Source of the DNA: Psychrobacter sp. 28M-43
Lineage (GTDB): Bacteria > Pseudomonadota > Gammaproteobacteria > Pseudomonadales > Moraxellaceae
Reading direction: 5' to 3'
NCBI RefSeq assembly: GCF_014770435.1
Contig: NZ_CP061739.1
Coordinates: forward strand, 2,356,001 to 2,420,000
DNA length: 64,000 nucleotides
Part shown: piece by piece, positions 9,166 to 18,184 of the stretch
Layout of the letters: each line of letters starts with the position of its first letter
How positions within the stretch are numbered: position 1 is the stretch's first letter
Translations under genes and position numbers: made by a program
The notes under the pieces: generated by a model
Database searches by the model: none
What the model was told of the DNA's origin: nothing
The model's input: only the letters and a program-made list of their open reading frames with translations

Positions 9166-10539
9166 TTAGAATACATGAACCGCTTTAATGTTGACAAACT
9201 CTTTGATACCGAAGCCGCCATGCTCACGGCCATAACCTGAGTTCTTCACGCCACCAAATGGTAGTGCAGGATTGGCAAGACCGTAACCATTGATATAGAC
9301 CATACCAGTATCGAATTGCTCACGTGCTAAACGAACAGCTTTCTCTTCATCTTTCGAGAAAATCGCGCCACCTAGACCATAACGACTGTCGTTAGCGATG
9401 CGCATTGCGTCGTCTTCATCTTTGGCACGAATTAGTGAAGCGACAGGGCCAAATAGTTCGTCATCATATGCAGGCTGACCTTTTTCAACGTTCTCTAGGA
9501 TAGTTGCTGGATAGAAGCTACCTTTACCTTCAGGTACTTTACCGCCAACAGCAATCGTTGCACCTTTAGCCACACTTTGCTCTACTTGCTCATGTAGCTG
9601 CTCACGTAGATCTGCACGTGCTAATGGACCGATATCTGAGCTATCATCCATTGGGTCACCCGCTTTAGTACCTTCAAATTTCTCAATGATACGTTTACGG
9701 AACTCATCATATACGCTATCGACTACGATAAAGCGTTTGGCTGCTACACAGGTTTCACCGTTATTGATTAAACGTGCTTGAGTACAAGTTTCTACAGCAG
9801 TTTCAATGTCAGCATCTTCTAACACGATGAACGCATCATTTGAACCTAGCTCTAATACAGCTTTCTTAATCGCTTTAGCTGCTTGCTGTCCAACAAGGGC
9901 ACCTGCACTGTCACTACCTGTTAGTGTCACACCTCGTACTTTGTCATTGCCAATCAATGCTTCTGACTGGTCATGATCAATGATAATCGTACGGAACAAA
10001 TCACTTGGTAATTCAGACTCGTGAAGAATTTTTTCAATTAATAGACCAGAGCCTGTAACGTTAGATGCGTGTTTTAACAGGACGCTATTACCTGCCATCA
10101 AGTTTGCGATGGTATAACGGAATACCTGATACGCTGGGAAGTTCCAAGGCTGCATGCCATAGATAATACCGATAGGTTGGTACGTCACTAGCCCTTTCTT
10201 CATGCTTTCGATATCGCGTACATCATCAGCCAAAGAAGCAACGCCGTTTTCAGCAGTGTAATCACAGATAGCTTTACAGAGATCAATCTCTTGCATGCTC
10301 TGGTTATACAACTTGCCGCGCTCTTCAGTCATTAGCTTAGCCAGCTCTTCTTTATACTCCATCAGCTTGTCACCGATAGATTTGATGACACGGCCGCGCT
10401 CTTCGTGACTTACTGTACGCCATTCTAGAAATGCGTTATGTGAAGCGTCGACAATCTTGTTGACTTCGTCGTTGCTCATATAATTGTAGTTACTGATTTC
10501 TTCGCCCGTGGTTGGGTTAATAGTAGTAATGTCTGACAT
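9166..10539 (-). CDS. NAD(P)-dependent aldehyde dehydrogenase, succinate-semialdehyde type
   Basis: 457-residue member of the aldehyde dehydrogenase superfamily, of the short form typified by E. coli Sad/YneI succinate-semialdehyde dehydrogenase. Catalytic residues are visible: Asn133 in PWNFPAYQ, Glu230 in LELGSNDAF, and the nucleophile Cys264 in NNGETCVAAKR. The C-terminal substrate/cofactor motif LPFGGVKNSGYGREHG is intact. The length and the GETCVAAKR signature favour semialdehyde substrates from GABA, arginine or putrescine breakdown, but the substrate cannot be fixed from sequence alone. A LysR regulator lies upstream on the same strand, separated by a terminator, and might control it. 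Confidence 0.85.
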   Translation of the reverse strand: MSDITTINPTTGEEISNYNYMSNDEVNKIVDASHNAFLEWRTVSHEERGRVIKSIGDKLMEYKEELAKLMTEERGKLYNQSMQEIDLCKAICDYTAENGVASLADDVRDIESMKKGLVTYQPIGIIYGMQPWNFPAYQVFRYTIANLMAGNSVLLKHASNVTGSGLLIEKILHESELPSDLFRTIIIDHDQSEALIGNDKVRGVTLTGSDSAGALVGQQAAKAIKKAVLELGSNDAFIVLEDADIETAVETCTQARLINNGETCVAAKRFIVVDSVYDEFRKRIIEKFEGTKAGDPMDDSSDIGPLARADLREQLHEQVEQSVAKGATIAVGGKVPEGKGSFYPATILENVEKGQPAYDDELFGPVASLIRAKDEDDAMRIANDSRYGLGGAIFSKDEEKAVRLAREQFDTGMVYINGYGLANPALPFGGVKNSGYGREHGGFGIKEFVNIKAVHVF

Positions 10540-10942
10540 AGTTACTGTCCTTATTATTCGAATTTATATTTGGGATCTATAATCGGGTTTATTGCCACTT
10601 GTAGTTATTTTGCTGTGACAGTTTTAATTATTAAATTTACGTCGATAGCACAATCTATTGGTAGCTCGTTTTCTATCTGCCGTTATCTTAACAAGCTATT
10701 TGATGAAAAGTTTTACAATATATTGTGAAGTGTGTTGAAGATGTTAATAGTGTGACTGACTTATTAAGTAAAGCTAAATTCAACATATTAACTATTAACC
10801 CTTAGGACATAAAAAAACCAGCCTAGTGGCTGGTCTAATAACTATATAGAGTGGAAGATAAAGAAAAATATTTTTATTAAAAATTAAGATAATCAGGAAT
10901 ATTCTGCTCTAATAAAAGATAGATTCAACTCACACAAACCAA
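10540..10942. other. Intergenic region between the aldehyde dehydrogenase and LysR genes
   Basis: About 400 bases; contains the terminator of the LysR gene (10811-10834) and, to its left, the presumed promoter region of the aldehyde dehydrogenase. No small gene is supported. Confidence 0.5.
10811..10834 (-). terminator. Terminator of the LysR regulator gene
   Basis: Seven-base-pair stem ACCAGCC/GGCTGGT with a TAGT loop. On the minus strand it is followed by seven T. It lies about 110 bases past the LysR stop codon. Confidence 0.85.
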
Positions 10943-11932
10943 TCAAAACAAATGATTAATAACCGGTATCTCTTGTGGTGGATTTTCTTCTTCAGCAACG
11001 ACTTGTCGTGCCACATGCATAATTAACTGACGTAACCAGCGATGGGCTGGGTGATGCTGCAACAATGGAGACCATGCCATCGTAAGCTCAAACTCAGGAA
11101 TAAAAAACGGCGGATCTTCCATCATGATACTGTCATTGTTTGCCTGCATTCTTGCCACACGCGTGGGCAAAGTCGCGATCAAATCTTTATTTGCTGCAAG
11201 CATAGCAGGCATTTGATAATGTCGAGTAAAGACACTGATTTGGCGTTTTTGACCAAGGCGCTGCAAGGCCTGATCAATAGACCCGAGTCCACCAGATTTC
11301 TCTGGATTAACCCCAAAGCCCACGCCCATCCCTGTTTTAGATACCCAAACGTGCTGTGCTTTAAGGTAGTTTTTCAAATTAAAACGATTGGCATAAGGAC
11401 TGTCAGAAGATAATAGGCAACTAAAAGTATCACGCCACACCAACACTTGGTGAAAACTCTGCGGTATCTCATTAAAACGGTTAATTGCTAAATCAACTCG
11501 TCCCTGCTCCATATCTCGATAAGAGACGTCTGATGGAGTTAAAAAGTCCAAAATAACATTGGGTGCTTCAGAACGTAGTGCTTTTACCAGCTTAGGTACT
11601 AGGGTCGCTTCGGCATAATCCGATGTCATAATACGAAACACACGAGAGGTACTATAAGGACGGAATTCGGTGCGTGGCTCCAACACTTGAGTCAAGTCGG
11701 CAAGTATCTCACGAATACGTGGCTGTAACTCAAGCGCGCGTTCAGTCGGTGTCATACCCTCAGATGAGCGTACCAATAATGGATCATTAAACAGCTTACG
11801 CAAACGGCGCAAGATATTACTCATAGCAGGCTGAGTAATCCCAAGCTGCTCGGCTGCGCGAGTAACGTTTTTTTCTCGTAGCAACACATCTAGATGGACT
11901 AATAAATTTAAATCAACCCGCTGCAAATTCAT
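10943..11932 (-). CDS. LysR family transcriptional regulator
   Basis: From the ATG at 11932 the protein is 329 residues and begins MNLQRVDLNLLVHLDVLL. The winged helix-turn-helix (residues about 5-65: NVTRAAEQLGITQPAMSNILRRLRKLFNDPLLVRSS) is of the NahR/LinR/NodD-like branch of LysR regulators, which mostly control catabolism of aromatics or organic acids. The effector domain follows (RVFRIMTSDYAEATLVPKL). An AAGAGA ribosome-binding site is about 8 bases from this ATG; upstream in-frame ATGs would add a 29-residue Ser/Arg-rich tail unlike the family. It is divergent from aceA and co-oriented with the aldehyde dehydrogenase; either could be its target. Confidence 0.88.
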   Translation of the reverse strand: MNLQRVDLNLLVHLDVLLREKNVTRAAEQLGITQPAMSNILRRLRKLFNDPLLVRSSEGMTPTERALELQPRIREILADLTQVLEPRTEFRPYSTSRVFRIMTSDYAEATLVPKLVKALRSEAPNVILDFLTPSDVSYRDMEQGRVDLAINRFNEIPQSFHQVLVWRDTFSCLLSSDSPYANRFNLKNYLKAQHVWVSKTGMGVGFGVNPEKSGGLGSIDQALQRLGQKRQISVFTRHYQMPAMLAANKDLIATLPTRVARMQANNDSIMMEDPPFFIPEFELTMAWSPLLQHHPAHRWLRQLIMHVARQVVAEEENPPQEIPVINHLF

Positions 11933-12630
11933 ATTTGGTTCTCTTGGCTTTTGAATAAACGCCATATTAAGGCTGGCATTTGTAGTGCTGCTACGGTGAT
12001 TTGTGCGCTGTAACAGCATAATTTCATTATTTTTTACTAATTTTGTTCTGGATTTTTCTATTAGCTATCCATTATAACTCATTCAACCTATCGTAAGGCC
12101 CTGTTATATAAACATTATATCATACAGAAATACCAAAGATAACTATCATAAATTAGATAAATCTTGGTAAGGTGGTTATAGTGAGTTCTATAAAGGATTT
12201 GCAGCATAGATGACGAACTTTAGGTTCATAAGCTGTTTTCATCCGATTAAATATTGTCGCTAAGTAATATATTAATGGTTTTTATCAGTCGTTAAATACG
12301 GTTAATTGACCTCATTATTGTAACATCTCTTGCTACCAATTATGACATCACTGCCTATTAAGTATTCAGATACCTTTTAGATATATAGTGAGAATCGATA
12401 AATATTTATAAACCAGCAATTATTTTCAACTGTTGAGTTCAGCAAACTTCTTGTAATAGCCTAACGGTTTGTTTAGGGTAAATAGAGCTTCGATAGATAA
12501 ATGATAGACCAAATTTTGAATATTACTTTTTAGTACAAAGGTTTTAGTAAAGCGGATTTTAGTAAAACGACAGACCCATTATTTTAACAATTAACTTATT
12601 TGTTTTTACACCCCACCAAGGAGACTATAG
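11933..12630. other. Long control region between the LysR gene and aceA
   Basis: About 700 AT-rich bases between divergent genes with no supportable coding frame. It should hold the promoters of both. Three spaced copies of TTTTAGTA (12528-12564) lie just upstream of aceA. An AAGGAGA ribosome-binding site (12618-12624) precedes the aceA ATG. Confidence 0.6.
12528..12564 (+). repeat. Three direct repeats of TTTTAGTA upstream of aceA
   Basis: TTTTAGTA at 12528-12535, 12542-12549 and 12557-12564, each followed by an A-rich run (CAAAG, AAGCG, AAACG). Centre-to-centre spacing is 14 and 15 bases. The array ends 66 bases before the aceA start, a plausible position for a regulator array or a product of slippage. 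Confidence 0.6.
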
Positions 12631-14217
12631 ATGTCAACTGCATATAAATCAGCGATCGACTTAGTACGTGAATTAAAGCAAAAGCACGGCAACTGGCAGA
12701 ACATTAGCGAAGTTGATGCTGCACGTATGATGTCACAAAACCGTTTCAAAACGGGTTTGGATATCGCAAAATATACTGCAAAAATCATGCGTCAAGACAT
12801 GGAAGATTATGACAATGATACGTCTCAGTACACGCAGTCTTTAGGTGCATGGCATGGTTTTGTTGCACAACAAACTATGTACGCTAAGAAAAAATATTTC
12901 GGTACGACTTCTAAAACTTATATCTACCTTTCAGGTTGGATGGTAGCTGCCCTACGTTCTGAATTTGGTCCACTACCTGACCAATCTATGCACGAAAAAA
13001 CGTCAGTACCTAAGCTAATCGAAGAAATCTACACCTTCTTGCGTCAAGCAGATGCTAAAGTATTGAACGACTACTTCCGTGAGCTAAACGCTGCTGAAGA
13101 AGCTGGCCAAGATACTTCAGCTATCCTAGAAAAAATCGAAAACTTTGATTCACATGTTGTGCCAATCATCGCTGATATCGATGCAGGTTTCGGTAACGAA
13201 GAAGCTACTTACCTATTGACTAAGCAAATGATCGAAGCTGGTGCTTGTGCCATTCAGGTTGAAAACCAAGTATCTGATGCTAAGCAATGTGGTCACCAGG
13301 CTGGTAAAGTAACTGTGCCACATGAAGACTTCATCTCTAAGCTAAACGCTATCCGTTATGCATTCTTAGAGCTTGGTGTTGAAGACGGCGTTATCGTTGC
13401 TCGTACTGATTCTGAAGGCGCATCACTAACGCAAAAAATTCCAGTATCAAATGAGCCAGGCGACCTTGCTTCTAAATATATCGATTTCATCGAAATGGAA
13501 GAAGTAACGCTAGAGAATGCTCAAGAAAATGACAGCTTACTTAAGCACAACGGCAAACTAGTACGCCCAGTTCGTCTACCTAACGGTCTATATCAGTTCC
13601 GTGAAGAGACTAACATTGACCGTGTTGTACTTGACTGTGTAACTGCTCTAGAAAACGGCGCTGACCTACTATGGATCGAAACACCGACTCCAGACGTAGA
13701 ACACATCAAAATGATGGTTGACCGTATTAAAGAGCAACAGCCTAAAGCCAAGCTTGTATACAACAACAGCCCATCATTCAACTGGACGCTTAACTTCCGT
13801 AAGCAAGTTATCGCTCAGTGGGAAGAAGAAGGCAAAGACATCTCTGCATACAATAAAGATGACTTGATGAGTGCTGATTATGACGGTACTGAACTTGATG
13901 CAGCAGCTGACGTAGCCGCTAAGAACTTCCAACGTGATGCGTCACGTGAAGCTGGTGTATTCCATCACTTAATCACGCTACCGACTTACCACACGACTGC
14001 TCTTAGCGTTCATGAGCTTGCTAAAGGCTACTTCGGTGAAGAAGGCATGCTTGCTTATGCAGCTGGCGTACAGCGTAAAGAAATCCGCGAAGGCATCTCT
14101 TGTGTTAAGCACCAAGCAATGGCTGGTTCTGACCTTGGCGATGACCACAAAGAAATCTTCTCAGGCGATAACGCTCTGAAAGCTGGCGGCGGCAAGAACA
14201 CGATGAACCAGTTCTAA
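12631..14217 (+). CDS. aceA: Isocitrate lyase
   Basis: First enzyme of the glyoxylate bypass: cleaves isocitrate to glyoxylate and succinate. The 528-residue length and the signature K218-Q-C220-G-H222 (QVSDAKQCGHQAGKV) mark the longer Acinetobacter/Pseudomonas-type enzyme, as opposed to the 434-residue E. coli form with KKCGH. Cys220 is the catalytic acid. The metal-binding strand IADIDAGFGNEEATYLL and the segment NNSPSFNWTLNFRKQ are intact. A strong AAGGAGA ribosome-binding site precedes the ATG and an exceptionally good terminator follows. Malate synthase G (glcB), the second bypass enzyme, is about 20 kb away in this window. Confidence 0.97.
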   Translation: MSTAYKSAIDLVRELKQKHGNWQNISEVDAARMMSQNRFKTGLDIAKYTAKIMRQDMEDYDNDTSQYTQSLGAWHGFVAQQTMYAKKKYFGTTSKTYIYLSGWMVAALRSEFGPLPDQSMHEKTSVPKLIEEIYTFLRQADAKVLNDYFRELNAAEEAGQDTSAILEKIENFDSHVVPIIADIDAGFGNEEATYLLTKQMIEAGACAIQVENQVSDAKQCGHQAGKVTVPHEDFISKLNAIRYAFLELGVEDGVIVARTDSEGASLTQKIPVSNEPGDLASKYIDFIEMEEVTLENAQENDSLLKHNGKLVRPVRLPNGLYQFREETNIDRVVLDCVTALENGADLLWIETPTPDVEHIKMMVDRIKEQQPKAKLVYNNSPSFNWTLNFRKQVIAQWEEEGKDISAYNKDDLMSADYDGTELDAAADVAAKNFQRDASREAGVFHHLITLPTYHTTALSVHELAKGYFGEEGMLAYAAGVQRKEIREGISCVKHQAMAGSDLGDDHKEIFSGDNALKAGGGKNTMNQF

Positions 14218-14243
14218 TAACCGACACACTAGCAGTATTTATT

Positions 14244-14278
14244 AAAAAACCGCCCTACATCATGTAGGGCGGTTTTTT
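14244..14278 (+). terminator. Terminator after aceA
   Basis: Long perfect stem AAAAAACCGCCCTACAT/ATGTAGGGCGGTTTTTT with a three-base loop, starting 27 bases past the stop. Confidence 0.97.
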
Positions 14279-14370
14279 ATTGCGGTTTAAATAATCAGAG
14301 AATGGTAGACTAATAATGGTTTATCACAACTACCGATCAGAGCCATCAGTCAGAATTATTAGGAGCTAAT

Positions 14371-15969
14371 ATGCAAGAGATAGAGCTGAAGTTTTTGGTA
14401 CCAGAGTCACGACTAAAGGGTTTGATGCGTCAAACACACGTTAAATCCTCACAAGTGACACAACTGGCTGCACACTATTATGATACGCCTGACCAACAGC
14501 TTGCACAGGCAGGTATCGGTCTGCGTATTCGCAAAGAAGGCGATACATGGGTCCAAACCATTAAAGCTGGTGGTGATGGTATCGCGGCACGCTTGGAGCA
14601 CAATGCCGTACTCGATAATGAGCAAATACAAGCGATGCTCGATAATAATGAGCTGATGCCTGATTTAGCGATATATCAAGACACTCCAATCGCTGCGGCA
14701 TTGACTGATTTTAAACTCAAAAAGTTAGCGAAAAATCTGACACGACTTTATGTGACTGACGTCGAGCGCACTACGCGGTTGCTAACAGAAAGTAATGAAG
14801 ATGAAACCGATAATTACATCGAAATGGCTTACGATCAGGGAGAAATCATCCATGGTACTGATGACTCGCTACGCAAAGCCATTCAAGAGATAGAGTTTGA
14901 ATTGGTGTCAGGAGATTTAGATTTTCTATTTACGACTGCCAAAACATGGTGCAAGCGCTATAAGCTGTGTTTATCTACCGTTACCAAAGCTGAAAACGGT
15001 AGCTTACTTATTAATGGACAAAAACACAGTCCAGCAGTCAACGCAAACCTAAGTCAATTGCAAATAGACAAAGACAGCAGTGCACCTGCCTTTATACGTG
15101 CGGTCGTACATAATTGCTTATTGCAGATATTACCAAACAGCAGTGCTATCGTCGCTGGCAGTATAGATGACGATCATATTCTACAGTTGCGGATTGGTAT
15201 TGATCGCTTGCGTACTGCGTTGAAAGCATTTGCTGACTTCTCTGATGAGATTAATCCTGAATGGCTGCCGATACTAAAGCAAACTGCAACCTTGCTTAGC
15301 GACTACTATCAACTTGCTTATATCAATACACAGATCGAACCTGAGCTACAAGCATGTGGCGCGCCTGCCGTTGACTGGACAACAGATATTGAAAATATCA
15401 AAATTACGCCTATCAATACGTTGCAAGCCAATGATTTTCAGATAACCTTGCTAGAGCTGATTGCCTTTACGATGAGCGACCCAAGCATTGAACCTCAGAC
15501 TGATCAGCTTGCCCGCGATAAGCTAACGAAAGTCCTTTCTAAACAACATAAAAAATGTCTTAAAACCAATAAAAAAGCTGGCGAAGTAAGTGATGAAGTA
15601 AGTAATACCGAGCTTGTGAGCGATGACACAAATGTAAGCACAGATGTTGCTGATAATGACCAACCTGAAAGCGACCTCCTTAATCAGTTAAAAGATTTGC
15701 ATTACACCAGTGAATTCACCGCACCTTTACTAAGTAAGAAAAAAGATAAAAAGAAAACCAAACGTTGGCTAAAAAGGCTGATAAAAGCGCAAAAAGCGTT
15801 AGAACAACTTAATGATGATAATCAATATCAGCAGTTCTATGAGTTAAAATCAACAACAGATACTAATGCTTTATATGGTGCGGGTTGGTTTACGGCCATA
15901 CTGACTGATGACCAGAGTCATATTGATGCACGTTTAGCAAAATTTGCAGACAGCTCAACGTTTTGGTAG
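14371..15969 (+). CDS. CYTH-CHAD domain protein, probable inorganic triphosphatase
   Basis: 532 residues. The N-terminal CYTH domain (about 1-205) starts with the signature ExExK seen as QEIELKFLV and continues with LRIRKEGDTWVQTIK and a C-terminal EIEFELVSGD, all metal/phosphate-binding features. The C-terminal half is a CHAD domain: helical, with paired basic residues such as RIGIDRLRTALKAF, thought to bind polyphosphate. E. coli YgiF has the same architecture and hydrolyses inorganic triphosphate. An acidic, low-complexity linker (about 405-440, SDEVSNTELVSDDTNVS) interrupts the CHAD region. AGGAG lies five bases before the ATG. Its pairing with a ppk1 gene elsewhere in the window fits polyphosphate metabolism. 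Confidence 0.85.
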   Translation: MQEIELKFLVPESRLKGLMRQTHVKSSQVTQLAAHYYDTPDQQLAQAGIGLRIRKEGDTWVQTIKAGGDGIAARLEHNAVLDNEQIQAMLDNNELMPDLAIYQDTPIAAALTDFKLKKLAKNLTRLYVTDVERTTRLLTESNEDETDNYIEMAYDQGEIIHGTDDSLRKAIQEIEFELVSGDLDFLFTTAKTWCKRYKLCLSTVTKAENGSLLINGQKHSPAVNANLSQLQIDKDSSAPAFIRAVVHNCLLQILPNSSAIVAGSIDDDHILQLRIGIDRLRTALKAFADFSDEINPEWLPILKQTATLLSDYYQLAYINTQIEPELQACGAPAVDWTTDIENIKITPINTLQANDFQITLLELIAFTMSDPSIEPQTDQLARDKLTKVLSKQHKKCLKTNKKAGEVSDEVSNTELVSDDTNVSTDVADNDQPESDLLNQLKDLHYTSEFTAPLLSKKKDKKKTKRWLKRLIKAQKALEQLNDDNQYQQFYELKSTTDTNALYGAGWFTAILTDDQSHIDARLAKFADSSTFW

Positions 15970-16026
15970 AAGTAGAAATATTATTTTTATGACAGATAGT
16001 GCTTTCATAAAGTAAAACTACTCCAT

Positions 16027-16066
16027 AAAAAAGACAGCTTGTTATATAACAGGCTGTCTTTTTTTA
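16027..16066. terminator. Bidirectional terminator after the CYTH-CHAD gene
   Basis: AAAAAAGACAG...TTGTTATATAACA...CTGTCTTTTTTT hairpin with T-run on the + strand and the complementary A-run on the other side. It is positioned to stop the CYTH-CHAD transcript and possibly the convergent YkuD gene. Confidence 0.88.
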
Positions 16067-16116
16067 TTGTGTTGAAATAGTTTCTGTCAGCGCCATGGCT
16101 AAATGTGCAACATGTC

Positions 16117-16632
16117 CTAATTAGCCACAATCGTAACAGGCATACCCTCTTCTACTTGCTCAAATAATTCTACAATATCTTCATTACGCATACGGATACA
16201 GCCATGTGATAGCGGAATACTCATCGGTTCAGTATCTGGTGTGCCGTGAATATAAATATAGCGCTCATAAGTATCGCAGCCACCTTGGCCATTGCTACCT
16301 TTGTTTAATCCTTCTTCAAGACCGCTTAACCAAAGAATACGGCTTAATATCCAGTCACGCTTGGGATGTAGCTCACCAAGATTTGCATCGTATATCTCAC
16401 CTGTCGGTACACGCCCAACAAATACCGCATTCATAGGCTCACTACCACCTATTTTTTGTTCAATGACATGCCTACCGAGCGGCGTGCAACCACTATCCTG
16501 CTGACTACCAATACCATTCTTTGCAGTGGAGACTACGTATCTCGCAACCTCAGTCTGCTGCTGGTACATCGTTAATGTTTGCTCAGCGATATTAATCATG
16601 AGTTGTTTATCAAGGGTCTTATTATTGGTCAT
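16117..16632 (-). CDS. YkuD-family L,D-peptidase without signal peptide (ElsL-like L,D-carboxypeptidase)
   Basis: From the ATG at 16632 (GGA about 8 bases upstream; an in-frame TTG at 16644 is less likely) the protein is 171 residues. It carries the YkuD catalytic motif: His129 in YIHGTPD and S142-HGC145-IR147, with Cys145 as nucleophile. There is no signal peptide, transmembrane segment or LysM domain, so it should stay in the cytoplasm, unlike L,D-transpeptidases that crosslink the wall. Acinetobacter baumannii ElsL (formerly LdtK) is a cytosolic YkuD enzyme acting as L,D-carboxypeptidase in peptidoglycan recycling, trimming tetrapeptides to tripeptides. Size, family and location make that the best functional guess, by inference. 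It converges on the CYTH-CHAD gene. Confidence 0.75.
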   Translation of the reverse strand: MTNNKTLDKQLMINIAEQTLTMYQQQTEVARYVVSTAKNGIGSQQDSGCTPLGRHVIEQKIGGSEPMNAVFVGRVPTGEIYDANLGELHPKRDWILSRILWLSGLEEGLNKGSNGQGGCDTYERYIYIHGTPDTEPMSIPLSHGCIRMRNEDIVELFEQVEEGMPVTIVAN

Positions 16633-16772
16633 AAATGATTCCAACTATTAGTCATTCATCAGATTACTATTAAGGTTATTAGTAAAATGATTGAAAATTT
16701 CTATTATCAAGGGATTGTATCAAGACATTTGGCACCGTAATATAGGGGCACACTTTTTGATGCTAGCAGATT

Positions 16773-18041
16773 ATGACGACTATTTCACCGACACGTGTGT
16801 CGATGTATGATTTTTTATATCATGATACCCAGCCTATGCTGTCACTTTTGGCCGATGCGGCACAGCTCTCTCTACCGCAAGCTCGCTTAGGGATGGATGC
16901 CAGTCTACAAGCCATCGTAAGTGCGCTTCTCGCCTATCAGCAGCGTCATCAGGGACAAGCAGTCAGCAAAAAGCTGTTTGGTCGTGGTGCTGTCAAAGAG
17001 TTACGACAGTATAATTCAATGAACTTTGCTACCATTAGCGCCACACTCTACCATCGTCACGATGCAGCAGATGCCGTATTTAGTGACAACGCCCGTGTCA
17101 TAAAGGCAAGCGAGCATATCGCTGAGAAGATTGATGCAACGATGCAACAGACTCAAACTCTACTCACCTCCTTGTGCGTGATTGTGCTGCGTGAATTGGC
17201 TATCCTGACAGAATACAGTCAACTAGACAGTGATGAGATCAATAAATGGTTTGCACTACAACCACAGTTTTTATCAGCGGCCCGATTTAGCCCAGAGCAT
17301 ACACATACCTTATCTGCTGAGACAGAAAGCAATAGTGACCTGCCCGAATCAACTACTGAAGCTGTTGAAGCGATAGAGAATAACTCAGAGAGTAATGCGG
17401 AGCATACGTTATTAAATGCTGAGCAGTTATCAAGCACTCCACCTCCTTTTGATCCTTACTGGTATGAGCTATCTGGATTCAAACCTGAAGACTATGAACC
17501 TGTACAAGACATGCAAATGGCGACAGGCAATTACCTAAAAGCCATTGGACGCTCACTTGATAATCTACAGCAAGGTCGTCACAACGATATGCTGGTATTT
17601 ACCGAGATGCATGCCGTTGCCTTACCACATCAACGTTGGCTGCTTCAATTAGCCAAAATCTCAGATATCTATCTCAGTCGAAATCGACTGCGCGTTAATT
17701 CTGAACCAGCCAATCCGCCCAAACCGCCTTTAGTAAGTTTAGGACTAATCGGCGGCAATAACGACAATACACCGACCACCACTAGTGAAAAGCCCATCGA
17801 GTATGAAGCTTCTACACCACTATGGAAAAATCCTGTCATTCTTATCATCATACTTGTCGTTGGTGTCCTTGGTGCACTCGCTACCTTAAAGTACCAATCG
17901 CAAAAATCTGACGGTGCGATTCTGGCAACTGAAGAAGTATTAGAACAAGATGCTATTGATGAGCGGCAACAGCAAGATGTAGCCATCGTAATGGTAAACG
18001 AAGATGAATCTGACTTTGTAGAGACAGAAAAAGCTGAGTAA
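16773..18041 (+). CDS. Conserved hypothetical tail-anchored protein (weakly DUF937-like N-terminus)
   Basis: 422 residues, function not recognised. The N-terminal 130 residues are helical (AQLSLPQARLGMDASLQAIVSALLAYQQRHQ) and weakly resemble DUF937 proteins. A low-complexity Glu/Ser/Asn region (about 185-225) follows, then a second conserved-looking helical block (PFDPYWYELSGFKPEDYEPV onward). One strong hydrophobic segment lies near the C-terminus (about 357-376, PVILIIILVVGVLGALATLK), followed by an acidic tail. With no signal peptide, it is probably a cytoplasmic protein anchored by its C-terminal helix. It sits between the YkuD gene (divergent) and argG (convergent). Confidence 0.6.
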   Translation: MTTISPTRVSMYDFLYHDTQPMLSLLADAAQLSLPQARLGMDASLQAIVSALLAYQQRHQGQAVSKKLFGRGAVKELRQYNSMNFATISATLYHRHDAADAVFSDNARVIKASEHIAEKIDATMQQTQTLLTSLCVIVLRELAILTEYSQLDSDEINKWFALQPQFLSAARFSPEHTHTLSAETESNSDLPESTTEAVEAIENNSESNAEHTLLNAEQLSSTPPPFDPYWYELSGFKPEDYEPVQDMQMATGNYLKAIGRSLDNLQQGRHNDMLVFTEMHAVALPHQRWLLQLAKISDIYLSRNRLRVNSEPANPPKPPLVSLGLIGGNNDNTPTTTSEKPIEYEASTPLWKNPVILIIILVVGVLGALATLKYQSQKSDGAILATEEVLEQDAIDERQQQDVAIVMVNEDESDFVETEKAE

Positions 18042-18104
18042 AAAGCTTTACTATTAAAACAGCTATTCTAAAAGTGATGGTTTTAACAATCATTTACTAG
18101 CCAT

Positions 18105-18142
18105 AAAAAAGAGACCCTATCAACATAGAATCTCTTTTTTTT
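18105..18142. terminator. Bidirectional terminator between the tail-anchored protein gene and argG
   Basis: Hairpin with AAAAAAGAGA and TCTCTTTTTTTT arms and inner pairing CTATCAACATAG. It lies between two convergent genes and can work on both strands. Confidence 0.8.
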
Positions 18143-18184
18143 GTGCTATCTAAGTTATGAATTGGCTATCAGTAGCCAAAAAAC

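Noticed and set aside
11042..11413. 123-codon frame on the + strand inside the LysR gene
   Set aside because: Antisense shadow of a clear LysR regulator; composition unlike a real protein and no ribosome-binding site.
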